Below are positions 53,752 to 62,349 of a stretch of 64,000 nt of DNA, piece after piece. The notes under the pieces were generated by a model that saw nothing but the letters and a program-made list of their open reading frames with translations, was not told where the DNA came from and ran no database searches. A program made the translations under genes and the position numbers. Position 1 is the first letter of the stretch. Each line of letters opens with the position of its first letter. Source of the stretch: Collibacillus ludicampi (GTDB lineage Bacteria; Bacillota; Bacilli; Tumebacillales; BOQE01); the NCBI RefSeq assembly GCF_023705585.1, contig NZ_BOQE01000001.1:2946710-3010709 (forward strand). The letters are read 5' to 3'.

Positions 53752-54879
53752 ATGTCACAGGAGATTCTGAAGAACGTCCGAGGAACGCTTGAACGAATCA
53801 AACCATACTCTCCAGGCAAGCCGATCGCGGAAGTTCAACGCGAGTATGCATTAACCGATGTGATCAAGCTTGCTTCCAATGAGAACCCTATCGGCGCTTC
53901 GCATAAAGCACAGGAGGCGATCCGAGAAGCACTCTCGGAATTGCATTTGTATCCTGATGGGGGACAGACGCTGTTAAAACAAGCGTTGGCGAAACGATTT
54001 TCTGTTTCTGAAGATATGATCGTTATCGGGAATGGTTCTGATGAAGTGATCACATTTATCTGCCAGACGTTTTTGGAACCAGGCGACGAAGTAGTTGTCC
54101 CTACACCGTCCTTTTCGGAGTATGACTTTGGTACCATTCTTATGGGAGCGAATGTTGTTCCAGTACCCTTGAATTCTGATTTTTCGTATGATCTAAACTC
54201 ATTTTTGGATGCGATTACGGAAAAGACGAAAATCGTCTTTCTCTGTTCACCCAATAACCCAACGGGAACCTATATACGAAAGCAGGAATTCCGGCAGTTT
54301 ATCGAAAATCTTCCGCCTCACGTACTGGTTATCGTTGATGAGGCCTATAACGAGTATGTAGAGGCTTCTGACTATGCGCAAGGGCTCGATTTTCTGAAAG
54401 AAGGATTCAATATCGTTGTCATGCGCACATTTTCGAAGCTGTTCGGTTTGGCCGCTCTCCGTGTGGGATATGCAATCGGCCCGGCTGATATCATCGGCTA
54501 CATTAGCCGTACGCGTGAACCATTTAATGTCAACCATCTGGCGCAAGTGGCAGCTTTAGCCGCTCTGGAAGATGTGGAACATATGAAAGAGAGCCTTCGT
54601 GTGAACCGGGAAGGAAAGCAGCAAATTTACGAAGGGCTCGCCGCACTCAATCTTTCCTATATTCCTACTGAAACAAACTTCATCTTATTTGATACAAAGG
54701 TAGATGCGAAGCAGGTTTTCCAATCGTTGCTGAAAAAAGGTGTCATCGTTCGCGATGGAGGGATCTTCGGACTCCCCACGTATATTCGCGTTTCCATCGG
54801 AACCGCAGAGCAAAACGAACGCTTTTTGCGTGAGCTGGCAGAAGTTTTGGCTGAACTCAAGACAAATGCGACCGTGTGA
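53752..54879 (+). CDS. hisC: Histidinol-phosphate (or aromatic) aminotransferase
   Basis: PLP-dependent aminotransferase, family HisC. LASNENPIGAS, YPDGGQTLL, IGNGSDEVI, LCSPNNPTGTYI, VDEAYNEY and the PLP lysine in RTFSKLFGLAALRVGYA are present. 375 residues. ATG at 53752 has CAGGAG eight bases upstream. Its neighbour is the chorismate mutase/DAHP synthase, so as in Bacillus it probably also transaminates prephenate or aromatic 2-oxo acids. Confidence 0.9.
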   Translation: MSQEILKNVRGTLERIKPYSPGKPIAEVQREYALTDVIKLASNENPIGASHKAQEAIREALSELHLYPDGGQTLLKQALAKRFSVSEDMIVIGNGSDEVITFICQTFLEPGDEVVVPTPSFSEYDFGTILMGANVVPVPLNSDFSYDLNSFLDAITEKTKIVFLCSPNNPTGTYIRKQEFRQFIENLPPHVLVIVDEAYNEYVEASDYAQGLDFLKEGFNIVVMRTFSKLFGLAALRVGYAIGPADIIGYISRTREPFNVNHLAQVAALAALEDVEHMKESLRVNREGKQQIYEGLAALNLSYIPTETNFILFDTKVDAKQVFQSLLKKGVIVRDGGIFGLPTYIRVSIGTAEQNERFLRELAEVLAELKTNATV

Positions 54880-54915
54880 TGGAACGTTATTGTTTTGATG
54901 GAAGGAGAGAGTGTG

Positions 54916-55044
54916 TTGAGTGCGGATAAGATGCAGGAATTGCGCAATCAATTGGATGAAATCAACCTGGAGATCCTGGAGCTATTAAATAAACGCGCTG
55001 ATCTCGTTCAACAGATCGGTGAATTGAAAAATCAAAGGGACTGA
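54916..55044 (+). pseudogene. Chorismate mutase (AroQ) domain, cut off by a frameshift
   Basis: TTG at 54916 after GAAGGAGAGAG starts MSADKMQELRNQLDEINLEI and continues [21 protein letters not shown], the AroQ-type helix that is normally the N-terminal domain of Bacillus-type DAHP synthase. The frame ends at TGA 55042. An extra A in AATCAAAGGG (55030-55039) causes this: without it the sequence reads [17 protein letters not shown], which joins the following frame exactly as in the family. So this is the first part of a single bifunctional gene broken by one inserted base. Confidence 0.85.
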
Positions 55045-55072
55045 TCGTTTCGATCCGATTCGTGAAAAAGAG

Positions 55073-56008
55073 ATGCTCGATAAGCTGGTGGCAGCGAATC
55101 CCGGCCCGTTTGATGACAATACGATCCGTCACTTGTTTAAACAGATTTTCCAAGCATCTCTGGGATTGATGGAAGAGAAGAAAAAAGAATTGCTGGTCTC
55201 GCGGAAACGACGGGCGGAAGATACGGTCATCGAACTTGGAAATGTGCGCATCGGTGGCGGTCAACCTGTTGTCGTAGCCGGCCCTTGTTCGGTGGAAACA
55301 CGCGCGCAGATGGATACGGTCGCCAAAGGTTTGCAGCAGCAAGGAATCGTTCTGCTGCGCGGAGGTGCTTATAAACCGCGGACTTCCCCTTATGATTTTC
55401 AGGGATTAGGAGTTCGAGGGCTTGAGATCTTACGTGAAACGGCTGATAAATACGGAATGGTGGCTATTTCCGAGATCGTGACTCCAGCCGATATCGAATT
55501 GGCGCTCGATTATGTGGATGTGATCCAAATCGGTGCCCGTAACATGCAGAATTTTGAATTGTTGAAAGCAGCCGGCTCCGTCAACAAACCCATTCTTCTG
55601 AAACGCGGTTTGTCTGCAACGATTGAAGAATTGTTATTTGCTGCCGAATATATTATGTCTCGAGGTAATGAGCAAATCATTCTCTGTGAACGCGGCATTC
55701 GTACGTATGAGAAAGCGACAAGAAATACACTGGATATCTCTGCCGTTCCGATTTTGAAACAAGAAAGCCATCTTCCCGTTATGGTGGATATTTCTCATTC
55801 AACAGGGCGTAAGGACATTCTGCTTCCAGTTGCGAAAGCAGCTCTCGCGGTCGGAGCGGATGGTATCATGGTCGAGGTTCATCCGGAGCCGAGTGTTGCT
55901 TTGTCGGATGCGAAACAACAAATCGATCTGCAACAGTTTGCCGATTTGATGAAAGGCTTGCTGGAATCAGGATTTCTTCCCAAGAACCATACGGTTTCTG
56001 TGAAATAG
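55073..56008 (+). CDS. 3-deoxy-7-phosphoheptulonate (DAHP) synthase, after the frameshift
   Basis: First enzyme of the shikimate pathway, type I beta group. [69 protein letters not shown] and [13 protein letters not shown] are all conserved catalytic regions. The first 50 residues are the rest of the chorismate mutase domain ([19 protein letters not shown]), open in this frame back to about 55034. In intact homologues the mutase domain mediates feedback inhibition by chorismate or prephenate. The full gene would run 54916-56008. Whether this part is translated alone is unknown; ATG at 55073 lacks a ribosome site. Confidence 0.85.
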   Translation: MLDKLVAANPGPFDDNTIRHLFKQIFQASLGLMEEKKKELLVSRKRRAEDTVIELGNVRIGGGQPVVVAGPCSVETRAQMDTVAKGLQQQGIVLLRGGAYKPRTSPYDFQGLGVRGLEILRETADKYGMVAISEIVTPADIELALDYVDVIQIGARNMQNFELLKAAGSVNKPILLKRGLSATIEELLFAAEYIMSRGNEQIILCERGIRTYEKATRNTLDISAVPILKQESHLPVMVDISHSTGRKDILLPVAKAALAVGADGIMVEVHPEPSVALSDAKQQIDLQQFADLMKGLLESGFLPKNHTVSVK

Positions 56009-56072
56009 AGATGGAAACGTATGCGCATGCAGGAGGTTCAACTCCTGCTTTTCTTGTGTAGGAGGTATCTGT

Positions 56073-56354
56073 ATGCCGGTAATCACGTGGCTATTGGTTC
56101 TCGAAGTGGCCTATTTTTTTCTCCTGCTGAGTGTTGGCTATATTGTGGGTCGCATGATGAAAAAAAGGATGAACAAACGGACGGATGATGCGCCGAGTGC
56201 CCGTGATGAGAAAATCTACGGGCTCCTTTCGGTTCTGTTTATCCTCGTATCGCTTTTTTATATGATTTTTGGATATATTCCGGGATGGATCGGAAGAAAC
56301 ATCATTTTTTTCGGGGGTTACTATTGGGGAATGACGAGAAGGTTGCATCGCTGA
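56073..56354 (+). CDS. Hypothetical membrane protein
   Basis: 93 residues with two or three membrane segments (ITWLLVLEVAYFFLLLSVGYI, GLLSVLFILVSLFYMIFGYI) and a basic, charged loop between them (MMKKRMNKRTDDAPSARDEK). Not recognised. ATG follows GGAGGTATCTGT. Separated from rplT by a bidirectional terminator. Confidence 0.6.
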   Translation: MPVITWLLVLEVAYFFLLLSVGYIVGRMMKKRMNKRTDDAPSARDEKIYGLLSVLFILVSLFYMIFGYIPGWIGRNIIFFGGYYWGMTRRLHR

Positions 56355-56380
56355 AACCGTTGCACCGGTCAATCGACAAC

Positions 56381-56417
56381 AAAAACCCCGCAGTGATTTC
56401 ACACTGTGGGGTTTTTG
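56381..56417. terminator. Bidirectional terminator
   Basis: AAAAACCCCGCAGTG / CACTGTGGGGTTTTT; near-perfect stem with A and T runs at the ends. Ends the infC-rpmI-rplT operon on the minus strand and the membrane-protein gene on the plus strand. Confidence 0.88.
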
Positions 56418-56419
56418 AA

Positions 56420-56776
56420 TTAAGCAAGCTTCGCTTTTGCTTGTTCACATAAGTGAGCGAAAGCTTGTTTATCGTTGACGGCAAGATCAGCAAGCATCTT
56501 GCGATTGATTTCCACACCTGCAAGTTTCAAACCATGCATGAGCTTATTGTAGGACAACCCGTTCGCACGAGCTTGTGCATTGATACGAGTGATCCAGAGT
56601 TTACGGAAGTCGCGTTTGCGTTGGCGACGATCCCGGAATGCATAAAGCAGGGATTTCATCACTTGGGCATTCGCAGTCTTAAACAGACGATGTTTGGAAC
56701 CGCGATAGCCACGAGCGAGTTTCAAAATTTTCTTATGACGACGACGTGTAACGATACCACCTTTAACACGCGGCAT
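56420..56776 (-). CDS. rplT: Ribosomal protein L20
   Basis: Basic 118-residue primary 23S rRNA binder needed for 50S assembly. [24 protein letters not shown], then [17 protein letters not shown] and [11 protein letters not shown], are typical; listed segments span residues 1-24 and about 43-70. In Bacillus L20 represses its own operon by binding the infC leader; a leader with attenuator is present here. Confidence 0.97.
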   Translation of the reverse strand: MPRVKGGIVTRRRHKKILKLARGYRGSKHRLFKTANAQVMKSLLYAFRDRRQRKRDFRKLWITRINAQARANGLSYNKLMHGLKLAGVEINRKMLADLAVNDKQAFAHLCEQAKAKLA

Positions 56777-56789
56777 GTTGTTTCACTCC

Positions 56790-56987
56790 TTAGAGGTAAG
56801 TAACAAGTTGTTTGATTCGTTTCTGATCGCCTTTGGAAACCAAAGCAGGTTTGTTTAAATGACGTTTTACTTTTTCAGATTTGTTCGCAAAAAGGTGACT
56901 GGTGTAGGCGTGTGAACGTTTCAGCTTACCGGAACCGGTGCGAGAAAAGCGTTTTGCAGCACCGCGGTGAGTTTTCATCTTTGGCAT
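56790..56987 (-). CDS. rpmI: Ribosomal protein L35
   Basis: 65-residue basic protein, [20 protein letters not shown] at the start. ATG at 56987 has AAGAAAGGG upstream; the frame extends nine bases further without support. Lies five bases after infC and 13 before rplT on the minus strand. Confidence 0.96.
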   Translation of the reverse strand: MPKMKTHRGAAKRFSRTGSGKLKRSHAYTSHLFANKSEKVKRHLNKPALVSKGDQKRIKQLVTYL

Positions 56988-56992
56988 GCTGT

Positions 56993-57511
56993 TCAACCCT
57001 TTCTTGGTGAGAGAATCATGATCATTTGACGCCCCTCGAGGAGCGGGGCACGTTCGATGGTAGCGAGTTCACCACAATGTTCAGCTAAGCGATCAAGTAC
57101 TTGCTTGCCGATTTCGGTATGAGTGATCTGGCGACCCCTGAAGCGAACACTCACTTTCACCTTATCACCGCTTTGGAGGAACTTGACCACATTGCGGAGC
57201 TTTGTTTGGAAATCGTGCTCATCAATGGTGGGGGACAAGCGTATCTCCTTGATGCTGACCACCTTTTGATTCTTGCGAGCCTCTTTTTCCTTCTTTTGTT
57301 GCTCGTACTTGTATTTCCCGTAATTCATGATCTTGCATACGGGGGGCTTAGCGTTAGGTGCGACGTTGACAAGATCGAGTTTGCGCTCCTCGGCAATTTC
57401 AAGCGCCTTTTGAAGCGGAACAATTCCAAGCTGATCGCCGTTGGAGTCAATCAATCGCACTTCACGCGCTCGAATCTTCTCGTTGATCTGCGTTTCGTGT
57501 TCGCGGCTAAT
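56993..57511 (-). CDS. infC: Translation initiation factor IF-3, AUU start
   Basis: IF-3 checks the start codon and keeps subunits apart. The first ATG/GTG-type start in frame (57460) would remove the conserved N-terminus, but the frame continues upstream as [17 protein letters not shown] with ATT at 57509-57511, and GGAGGTGA lies six bases before that ATT. The rare AUU start is a known hallmark of infC that lets IF-3 limit its own synthesis. 172 residues, the usual length. C-terminal motifs [17 protein letters not shown] and [10 protein letters not shown] are present (as [14 protein letters not shown] and [12 protein letters not shown]). Confidence 0.93.
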   Translation of the reverse strand: MSREHETQINEKIRAREVRLIDSNGDQLGIVPLQKALEIAEERKLDLVNVAPNAKPPVCKIMNYGKYKYEQQKKEKEARKNQKVVSIKEIRLSPTIDEHDFQTKLRNVVKFLQSGDKVKVSVRFRGRQITHTEIGKQVLDRLAEHCGELATIERAPLLEGRQMIMILSPRKG

Positions 57512-57642
57512 CGTGAGTCACCTCCAGGTAAAATAAAAAGCGGACGTAGAATGACGTCCGCAATGATCACGCAGTTTGACATGAACCATCATGAACCCGT
57601 TCGCTACCTCGCTAGGGGTGAGAGACGGACGCCTCTGCTTAC
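57512..57642 (-). ncRNA. infC-rpmI-rplT leader (L20-type attenuator)
   Basis: About 130 bases between the predicted start of transcription and the ATT start codon. It contains several stems (AGAG..CTCT near the 5' end) and ends in an intrinsic terminator just before the ribosome site. Leaders of this design in Bacillota bind L20 and terminate early when L20 is in excess. The L20 contact site itself I cannot demonstrate by eye. Confidence 0.7.
57529..57561 (-). terminator. Leader attenuator terminator of infC
   Basis: On the minus strand GCGGACGT / ACGTCCGC with a six-base loop followed by TTTTTATTTT, 15 bases before the Shine-Dalgarno. Confidence 0.85.
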
Positions 57643-57648
57643 TCTGTA

Positions 57649-57677
57649 AATATATCAGACGGTCAAAAGTTTGTCAA
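57649..57677 (-). promoter_or_regulatory. Sigma-A promoter of the infC operon
   Basis: On the minus strand TTGACA (57672-57677), 17-base spacer, TATATT (57649-57654). Confidence 0.75.
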
Positions 57678-57707
57678 ACACCATTTGAAAATTACTTAGA
57701 AAATCTG

Positions 57708-57836
57708 TGGGGGCGGGCGTATGCTTTGTGCTTATACTTCGTGAAGGTCGTCTCGCATGGAATCATAATCAAATGTTGCGAGACGACCTTCAAAGTCGCT
57801 ATTACGCGCAAAAGCATTACGCCCACCTAAAGGCAC
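57708..57836 (-). repeat. Dispersed repeat, type-2 element (reverse)
   Basis: 15 bp hairpin GAAGGTCGTCTCGCA / TGCGAGACGACCTTC at 57743-57757 / 57777-57791 within inverted ends (GGGCGTATGCTTTGTG; reversed AGGTGGGCGTAATGCTTTTG). Matches the element at 7352-7480 in the opposite orientation. The gene-free stretch 57680-58100 is entirely repeats. Confidence 0.83.
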
Positions 57837-57890
57837 TTTTCACCCTTTGATTACACTATAGCTAGCGGCAAGAGTGGCTATCTTGAAAAT
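57836..57890 (-). repeat. Dispersed repeat, linker module (reverse, diverged)
   Basis: Reversed it reads TTTTCAAGATAGCCACTC, GCCGCTAGC and CAAAGGGTGAAAAGTGCCTT, corresponding to the module at 7298-7352. Confidence 0.65.
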
Positions 57891-58027
57891 GAGTGCTTGG
57901 GTGGGTGTATCGCTTTGCGCTTGGGTTCGATGAAGGTCGTCCCGCCCGGATTCTTAATAGAGGTTGCGGAACGACCTTCAACTCACCTCTGCGCCGCAAA
58001 GCGATACACCCCACCCAAAAGCCACTC
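57891..58027 (-). repeat. Dispersed repeat, type-1 element (reverse)
   Basis: Nearly identical to the reverse complement of 3455-3590 over its whole length, including both ends and the hairpin (57932-57945 / 57966-57979, with one mismatch). The best evidence that the element is a defined unit of about 136 bp. Confidence 0.85.
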
Positions 58028-58029
58028 CT

Positions 58030-58090
58030 TTGCTTGTAGTAGACTTATCCTTTCTCCCGGACAAGAAACTTTTCATTCTCTATCGGAAGC
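58030..58090 (-). repeat. Dispersed repeat, linker module remnant (reverse)
   Basis: Reversed it reads CCGATAGAGAATGAAAAG and TTTCTTGT followed by about 45 bases to the type-1 element, the same arrangement as at 3380-3455. Confidence 0.6.
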
Positions 58091-58102
58091 AATCTGTTTA
58101 TG

Positions 58103-58423
58103 TTAATGGAGAAAAGGTGTTTCCTTTAAAGCTTTGTGCAAGGTCATTCTGTTTTTCTCCTCAATTTCTTTGCGCCTCGGAATCGGTTGAAAAAGTTCGT
58201 CGGGATCGATAAAGCGCTCGGGAAGAGAAAATGGAGAATCGCTTTTCCACTTTTCCCGCCATTTAGAAGGGAGCATGTCCGGTAAAGGCTGCTCTGACAA
58301 CTCTGCCCATAAAAGCGTCCATGCACGGGGAACTACTCTCCATATATCGTAACCGCCTCCACCGACAGCAACCAGGCGCTTCCATAAAATTTCAGGATGA
58401 AGCGGTTTCTGCTTGTCTCCGTT
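58103..58423 (-). pseudogene. acuC: acuC remnant (C-terminal end of histone-deacetylase-like acetoin utilisation protein)
   Basis: 106 codons on the minus strand read KRLVAVGGGGYDIWRVVPRA, then WTLLWAEL and a basic tail ending KALKETPFLH. VAVGGGGYD and RAWTLLWAEL are hallmarks of the AcuC class I deacetylase family near its C-terminus. About 250 upstream residues with the catalytic histidines are missing. The frame is the same as that of the TlpA-like gene and starts directly after its TGA (58424-58426), with no ribosome site, so the 5' part of acuC has been deleted or lost at a junction. Confidence 0.82.
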
Positions 58424-58888
58424 TCATGCCTGACTGCTCAAATAGTCTTGCATCATGGAATCAAGCTTCGGTTTGAGACGTTCGAATCCTTTATCTCCCG
58501 CTGCGCGAAAATACAAGTTTCCGTTGTGGTCGAAAAGGAAGAACGCCGGTACATATTCGTTTTGGAACGCACTCGCTACGGTGTGACGGTTGTCTACACC
58601 TACGAGATGCGTAATCCCGTATGTGTTAATATCCTGTTTTACTTTCTCTATGTCCGTATCCGATTCCTGACGCGGCATATGAACGCCTACGATCTTCAGT
58701 CCTTGACCGATCCATTCATCGCGATAGCGAATGAGATCCGGCATGGTCTCGTGACAGATATGGCAGGAAACCGCCCAGAAATGAACGAGTGTGGGAGCTC
58801 CCTTGAACTCCTCAGGCTGCAAGGAACCGTTAAGCCATTCCGTAGCGCCTGATAGGTCAGGCATGGGAGTTCCTAAGCGCATAGGCAT
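58424..58888 (-). CDS. Thioredoxin-fold (TlpA/AhpC-TSA) redox protein
   Basis: 154 residues, thioredoxin fold with a CxxC active site in FWAVSCHICHETMPDL (about residues 38-53) and the cis-Pro region EYVPAFFLFDHNGNLYF. No signal peptide is visible, so it is probably cytoplasmic, unlike exported TlpA. ATG follows GGGAGG. It is 19 bases downstream of the peroxiredoxin gene and likely co-transcribed, which suggests a role in thiol redox balance or as reductant of the peroxiredoxin. Confidence 0.85.
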   Translation of the reverse strand: MPMRLGTPMPDLSGATEWLNGSLQPEEFKGAPTLVHFWAVSCHICHETMPDLIRYRDEWIGQGLKIVGVHMPRQESDTDIEKVKQDINTYGITHLVGVDNRHTVASAFQNEYVPAFFLFDHNGNLYFRAAGDKGFERLKPKLDSMMQDYLSSQA

Positions 58889-58907
58889 GGGAGAAACCTC
58901 CCTTCAA

Positions 58908-59447
58908 TTAAGGTTGGAGCAAAGCTTCACCGGGCTTCCAGTTTGCCGGGCACATGCCACCCGCTTGAAGTGCTTCCAGGATACGCAGGGTTTCATCAAC
59001 ACTGCGACCAACGTTCAGTTCATGTACAGTTTGGTAACGAATGATACCTTCCGGATCGATGATAAAGAGTCCGCGAAGAGCGATACCTTTTTCTTCAATG
59101 AGAACATCGTATGCGCGAGCAACTTCTTTCGTAATGTCAGAAGCGAGCGGATATTCGAGATGACCGAGACCGTTTTGCTCGCGAGGAGTTTTGATCCATG
59201 CGCGATGGCTATGAACGCTGTCAACACTCACACCGAGTACTTCTGCATCAAGGTCACGGAACTCGGAAATACGCTCGTTCATCGCCAGGATTTCTGTCGG
59301 ACATACAAACGTGAAGTCGAGCGGATAGAAGAAGAGTACGAGCCATTTGCCTTTGTAATCGGACAGCTTCACATTTTCGGCGAGCGTCTCAAGATTCTTG
59401 GTACTTGGCATGTTAAAATCTGGAGCTGGTTTACCAACCAACGGCAT
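58908..59447 (-). CDS. Peroxiredoxin (AhpC/Prx type)
   Basis: 2-Cys peroxiredoxin reducing hydrogen and organic peroxides. The peroxidatic cysteine is in FYPLDFTFVCPTE, the arginine in SDITKEVARAYDV context, the resolving cysteine in GGMCPANWKPGE. 179 residues. ATG follows GGAGAGATC. No Per box was evident upstream, although perR lies 6 kb away. Confidence 0.94.
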   Translation of the reverse strand: MPLVGKPAPDFNMPSTKNLETLAENVKLSDYKGKWLVLFFYPLDFTFVCPTEILAMNERISEFRDLDAEVLGVSVDSVHSHRAWIKTPREQNGLGHLEYPLASDITKEVARAYDVLIEEKGIALRGLFIIDPEGIIRYQTVHELNVGRSVDETLRILEALQAGGMCPANWKPGEALLQP

Positions 59448-59678
59448 GATTGATCTCTCCTTTTTTTAGATAGATTTGTGGCATTTCCAACTTCACATGG
59501 GAATGCTCACCAAGTTCTATTATATCGCTCCTTCCCAATAAATAAAAGCATCTCTAATTTAAAAATGCTTCTAAAAGTATCCTTATACAAACTCAGGAAC
59601 AGCATTATTATCACCCGTTTACCCTCTCTTATGAAAGGAAAGAATAACAACGATCAGATACAGATACGAGGAGGACTC

Positions 59679-60995
59679 ATGATGTTTACATTGATTCAGG
59701 GGGCGGATATCTATTCCCCTAAACATTTGGGAGTGAAAGACGTAATCTTGTGCTTTGACCGCATCCTGGCGGTTGGTGATGATTTATCCCATTTTTTACA
59801 TCTTCCGGATGTCACACACATCGATGCACGCGGCATGTATCTGTTCCCGGGTTTGATCGATCAGCATGTCCATATCACAGGGGGAGGCGGGGAAGGGGGA
59901 TTTCATTATCGCACGCCGGAGATTTCGTTGTCCCACATTACGGCCGCCGGAGTCACCACGGTTGTCGGTGTTTTGGGGACGGACGGAGTGACGCGCAGCA
60001 CATCCGAATTGCTCGCCAAAGCGAAAGCGTTGGATAATGAAGGAATCACCGCATATATTTATTGTGGGGCATATCAAGTGCCTACGCGAACGATCACAGG
60101 GTCTCCTCGTTCCGACCTTGTGTTTATCGACAAAGTGATCGGTGTGGGGGAAATTGCGATTGCGGACACGCGATCGAGCCACCCAAGCGAACAGCAGCTC
60201 GTCCAATTGGCGAGTGAGGCGCGTGTAGGCGGTTTGTTGGCAGGAAAAGCGGGAGTTCTTCATATCCATGTGGGAGACGACGACTCGAAATTAAGCAAGT
60301 TGTTTGACGTCATCAATAAAACGGAATTACCCAAATCTGTATTTGTTCCAACACATTTGAACCGAAACCCCGATCTTCTGCAAGATGCGATCCGTTATGC
60401 ACAGGAAGGGGGATTTGTCGATATCACTTCCGGCATTCGACCGGATGAACATGATCATATCTCCGTGAAACCTTCGAAGGCGATCCGTCAACTACTCGAT
60501 GGGGGCGTCGATCCCTGGCAGATCACGATGAGCTCAGACAGCAACGGGAGCTCCCCTATATTTGACGATCAAGGGAAATTGGTGGCAATGGGGATCGGAT
60601 CGATTGCCACGTTATGGGAAGAAACGCGGGATGCCATTGTTGAAGAAGGGGTTCCGATTGAAACGGCGGTTGGAATCGTGACCCGCCATGTCGCGCGTGT
60701 GTTGAAACTGAATGACAAAGGAATCATACAAGCCGGAGCTGCGGGGGACGTCATATTGACCGACAAAGAGTTTCGCATCGTGCACGTTTTCGCGAAAGGA
60801 AGGCATATGGTAGAGAACGGGGTACCGATCGTATTCGGTATGTATGAAGATCGCATCATTCCGGGTTCACCGGAAGCGAGTGCACATACGGGCCGTAAAG
60901 ACCTTAAGCGCGGACGCGCAATGATTGAACATGATCCTCGCGATCCAGATGATTTTCCCAAGCCTCCGAACAATGGAAGAAGATATTGCTGTTAA
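59679..60995 (+). CDS. iadA: Isoaspartyl dipeptidase
   Basis: Zinc amidohydrolase that cleaves beta-aspartyl dipeptides formed by protein damage or cyanophycin breakdown. The metal motif is GLIDQHVHITGGGGEGGF (about residues 60-77); ISLSHITAAGVTTVVGVLGTD, VGEIAIADTRSSHPS, HIHVGDDDSKL and SSDSNGSSPIF are typical of IadA. 438 residues from ATG at 59679 (SD GAGGAGG); an earlier in-frame ATG at 59478 lacks a site. The C-terminus has about 45 extra residues beyond the usual end. No cyanophycinase gene is adjacent. Confidence 0.93.
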   Translation: MMFTLIQGADIYSPKHLGVKDVILCFDRILAVGDDLSHFLHLPDVTHIDARGMYLFPGLIDQHVHITGGGGEGGFHYRTPEISLSHITAAGVTTVVGVLGTDGVTRSTSELLAKAKALDNEGITAYIYCGAYQVPTRTITGSPRSDLVFIDKVIGVGEIAIADTRSSHPSEQQLVQLASEARVGGLLAGKAGVLHIHVGDDDSKLSKLFDVINKTELPKSVFVPTHLNRNPDLLQDAIRYAQEGGFVDITSGIRPDEHDHISVKPSKAIRQLLDGGVDPWQITMSSDSNGSSPIFDDQGKLVAMGIGSIATLWEETRDAIVEEGVPIETAVGIVTRHVARVLKLNDKGIIQAGAAGDVILTDKEFRIVHVFAKGRHMVENGVPIVFGMYEDRIIPGSPEASAHTGRKDLKRGRAMIEHDPRDPDDFPKPPNNGRRYCC

Positions 60996-61097
60996 AACGG
61001 ACGATTTATGAATATGGGAGGATGTCTCCCTCTTTTTTTCTTTTTAAAAACGAAATATTATTAATGGTGAATAATTGTCAGATAAAGGGGTTCGTTT

Positions 61098-62246
61098 ATG
61101 AAAATTTTACAAGCTTTATTTTTTCCTCCGGAACAACCAGGGGGGGTATCGAGCATGATACCCAATGTTTGGAACCGTATGGTTCAGGAACGATGGGACA
61201 TGGATTTATTCTATCTGCCAAAACGCGTCCGCAATAAAGGAAAAGAACCTGTACCCTTTGAGACGATGGATGTCGATCGTTTTGGCGAAAGTAAGGTCAT
61301 TTCGAAATATATCCAGACATTGCAAGATTACGTTTGGTGGATTTCCTTGCAGATCAAACAAACGTACGACTTGATACACTGCCATCATCCATTGGTCGCT
61401 CTAGCGTTTAAACATTGTTATCCTCAAATACCAGTGATTTTGACGATCCATTCGTCTTATGAAACGGAACTGATGTTGAATGATCAGATTACACGATCAG
61501 GTCCTGAAAAGGAGTTTTTGACATCCATTTATCGCGAGGTTGAGAAAAAAGTCGAGGTGATCACGACTGTTTCCCATTCATTCAAACGATATTTGAGCCA
61601 ATTCGTGATGAATCCTGAGCGGATTCGCGTGATTTATAACGGGTTTGACCAAACGATATTTCGCCCGAGTGAGCATAAAAACGGAGTTCCTCAGTTAGTC
61701 TCTTTATCCCGGCTGGTACCCGCGAAGGGGATCGATGTATTGATTCGGGCCTGTGCCGAACTCAAACGACGAGGAAAAAATTTTGTTCTTCACGTCATTG
61801 GCGACGGGATGGCACGGGAAGAATTACACCAGTTGTGCAAGCAATTGAATGTGCAAGAAGAAACGATCTTTTACGGTTATGTTCTTCATCCCCATGAATT
61901 CATGTCCTTTTTTGATATTTTCGTACTACCGTCACGGGCAGAGGCGTTCGGATCCGTTTTTGCCGAAGCAGCATTGTCAGGTTTGGCCTGTGTGGGTACG
62001 CAAGTTGGCGGGATTGCGGAACAGATCGTTCACGGGGAGACGGGACTGCTCGTTCCTGTAGATGATGCGATCGCATTGAGTGACGCGTTGCAAAAGTTGA
62101 TCGATGATGAAGAATATCGGCAAAAACTTGCCAACGCGGGACGTGAATATGCGTTGAAACATTTCTCTTTGGACCGTGTGGTCAAGGAGTACGGTGAATT
62201 GTATAGATCGGTTCTTGAGGGAAATAAAACACGGCAGTCGAATTGA
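61098..62246 (+). CDS. Family 4 glycosyltransferase
   Basis: Retaining GT-B glycosyltransferase. PGGVSSMIPNVWNRM at the acceptor-side N-terminus, VIYNGFDQTIFRP at the domain border, LSRLVPAKGIDVLI and the nucleotide-sugar motif LPSRAEAFGSVFAEAALSG (EX7E) near residue 275. 382 residues. ATG follows AAAGGGG. Sugar and acceptor unknown; single gene between iadA and a PAP2-like gene. Confidence 0.9.
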   Translation: MKILQALFFPPEQPGGVSSMIPNVWNRMVQERWDMDLFYLPKRVRNKGKEPVPFETMDVDRFGESKVISKYIQTLQDYVWWISLQIKQTYDLIHCHHPLVALAFKHCYPQIPVILTIHSSYETELMLNDQITRSGPEKEFLTSIYREVEKKVEVITTVSHSFKRYLSQFVMNPERIRVIYNGFDQTIFRPSEHKNGVPQLVSLSRLVPAKGIDVLIRACAELKRRGKNFVLHVIGDGMAREELHQLCKQLNVQEETIFYGYVLHPHEFMSFFDIFVLPSRAEAFGSVFAEAALSGLACVGTQVGGIAEQIVHGETGLLVPVDDAIALSDALQKLIDDEEYRQKLANAGREYALKHFSLDRVVKEYGELYRSVLEGNKTRQSN

Positions 62247-62260
62247 CTGTCTTTTTTTTT
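62233..62260 (+). terminator. Intrinsic terminator after the glycosyltransferase gene
   Basis: GGCAGTC / GACTGTC (one wobble) followed by nine T. Confidence 0.8.
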
Positions 62261-62290
62261 ATGATTCAATATGATTCCTTCAGTCTATCA

Positions 62291-62319
62291 TTGATAGATT
62301 ACAGCTTGGTTGCTATAAT
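62291..62319 (+). promoter_or_regulatory. Probable sigma-A promoter of the PAP2-like gene
   Basis: TTGATA (62291-62296), 17 bases, TATAAT (62314-62319), 31 bases before the ATG. Confidence 0.65.
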
Positions 62320-62349
62320 GTTACCATTGTGTAACGAAAGAGGTGTACT

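Noticed and set aside
57900-58212. Plus-strand frames of 69-82 codons over the repeat cluster
   Set aside because: They read through inverted-repeat sequence and the antisense of the acuC remnant; no ribosome site and no family resemblance.
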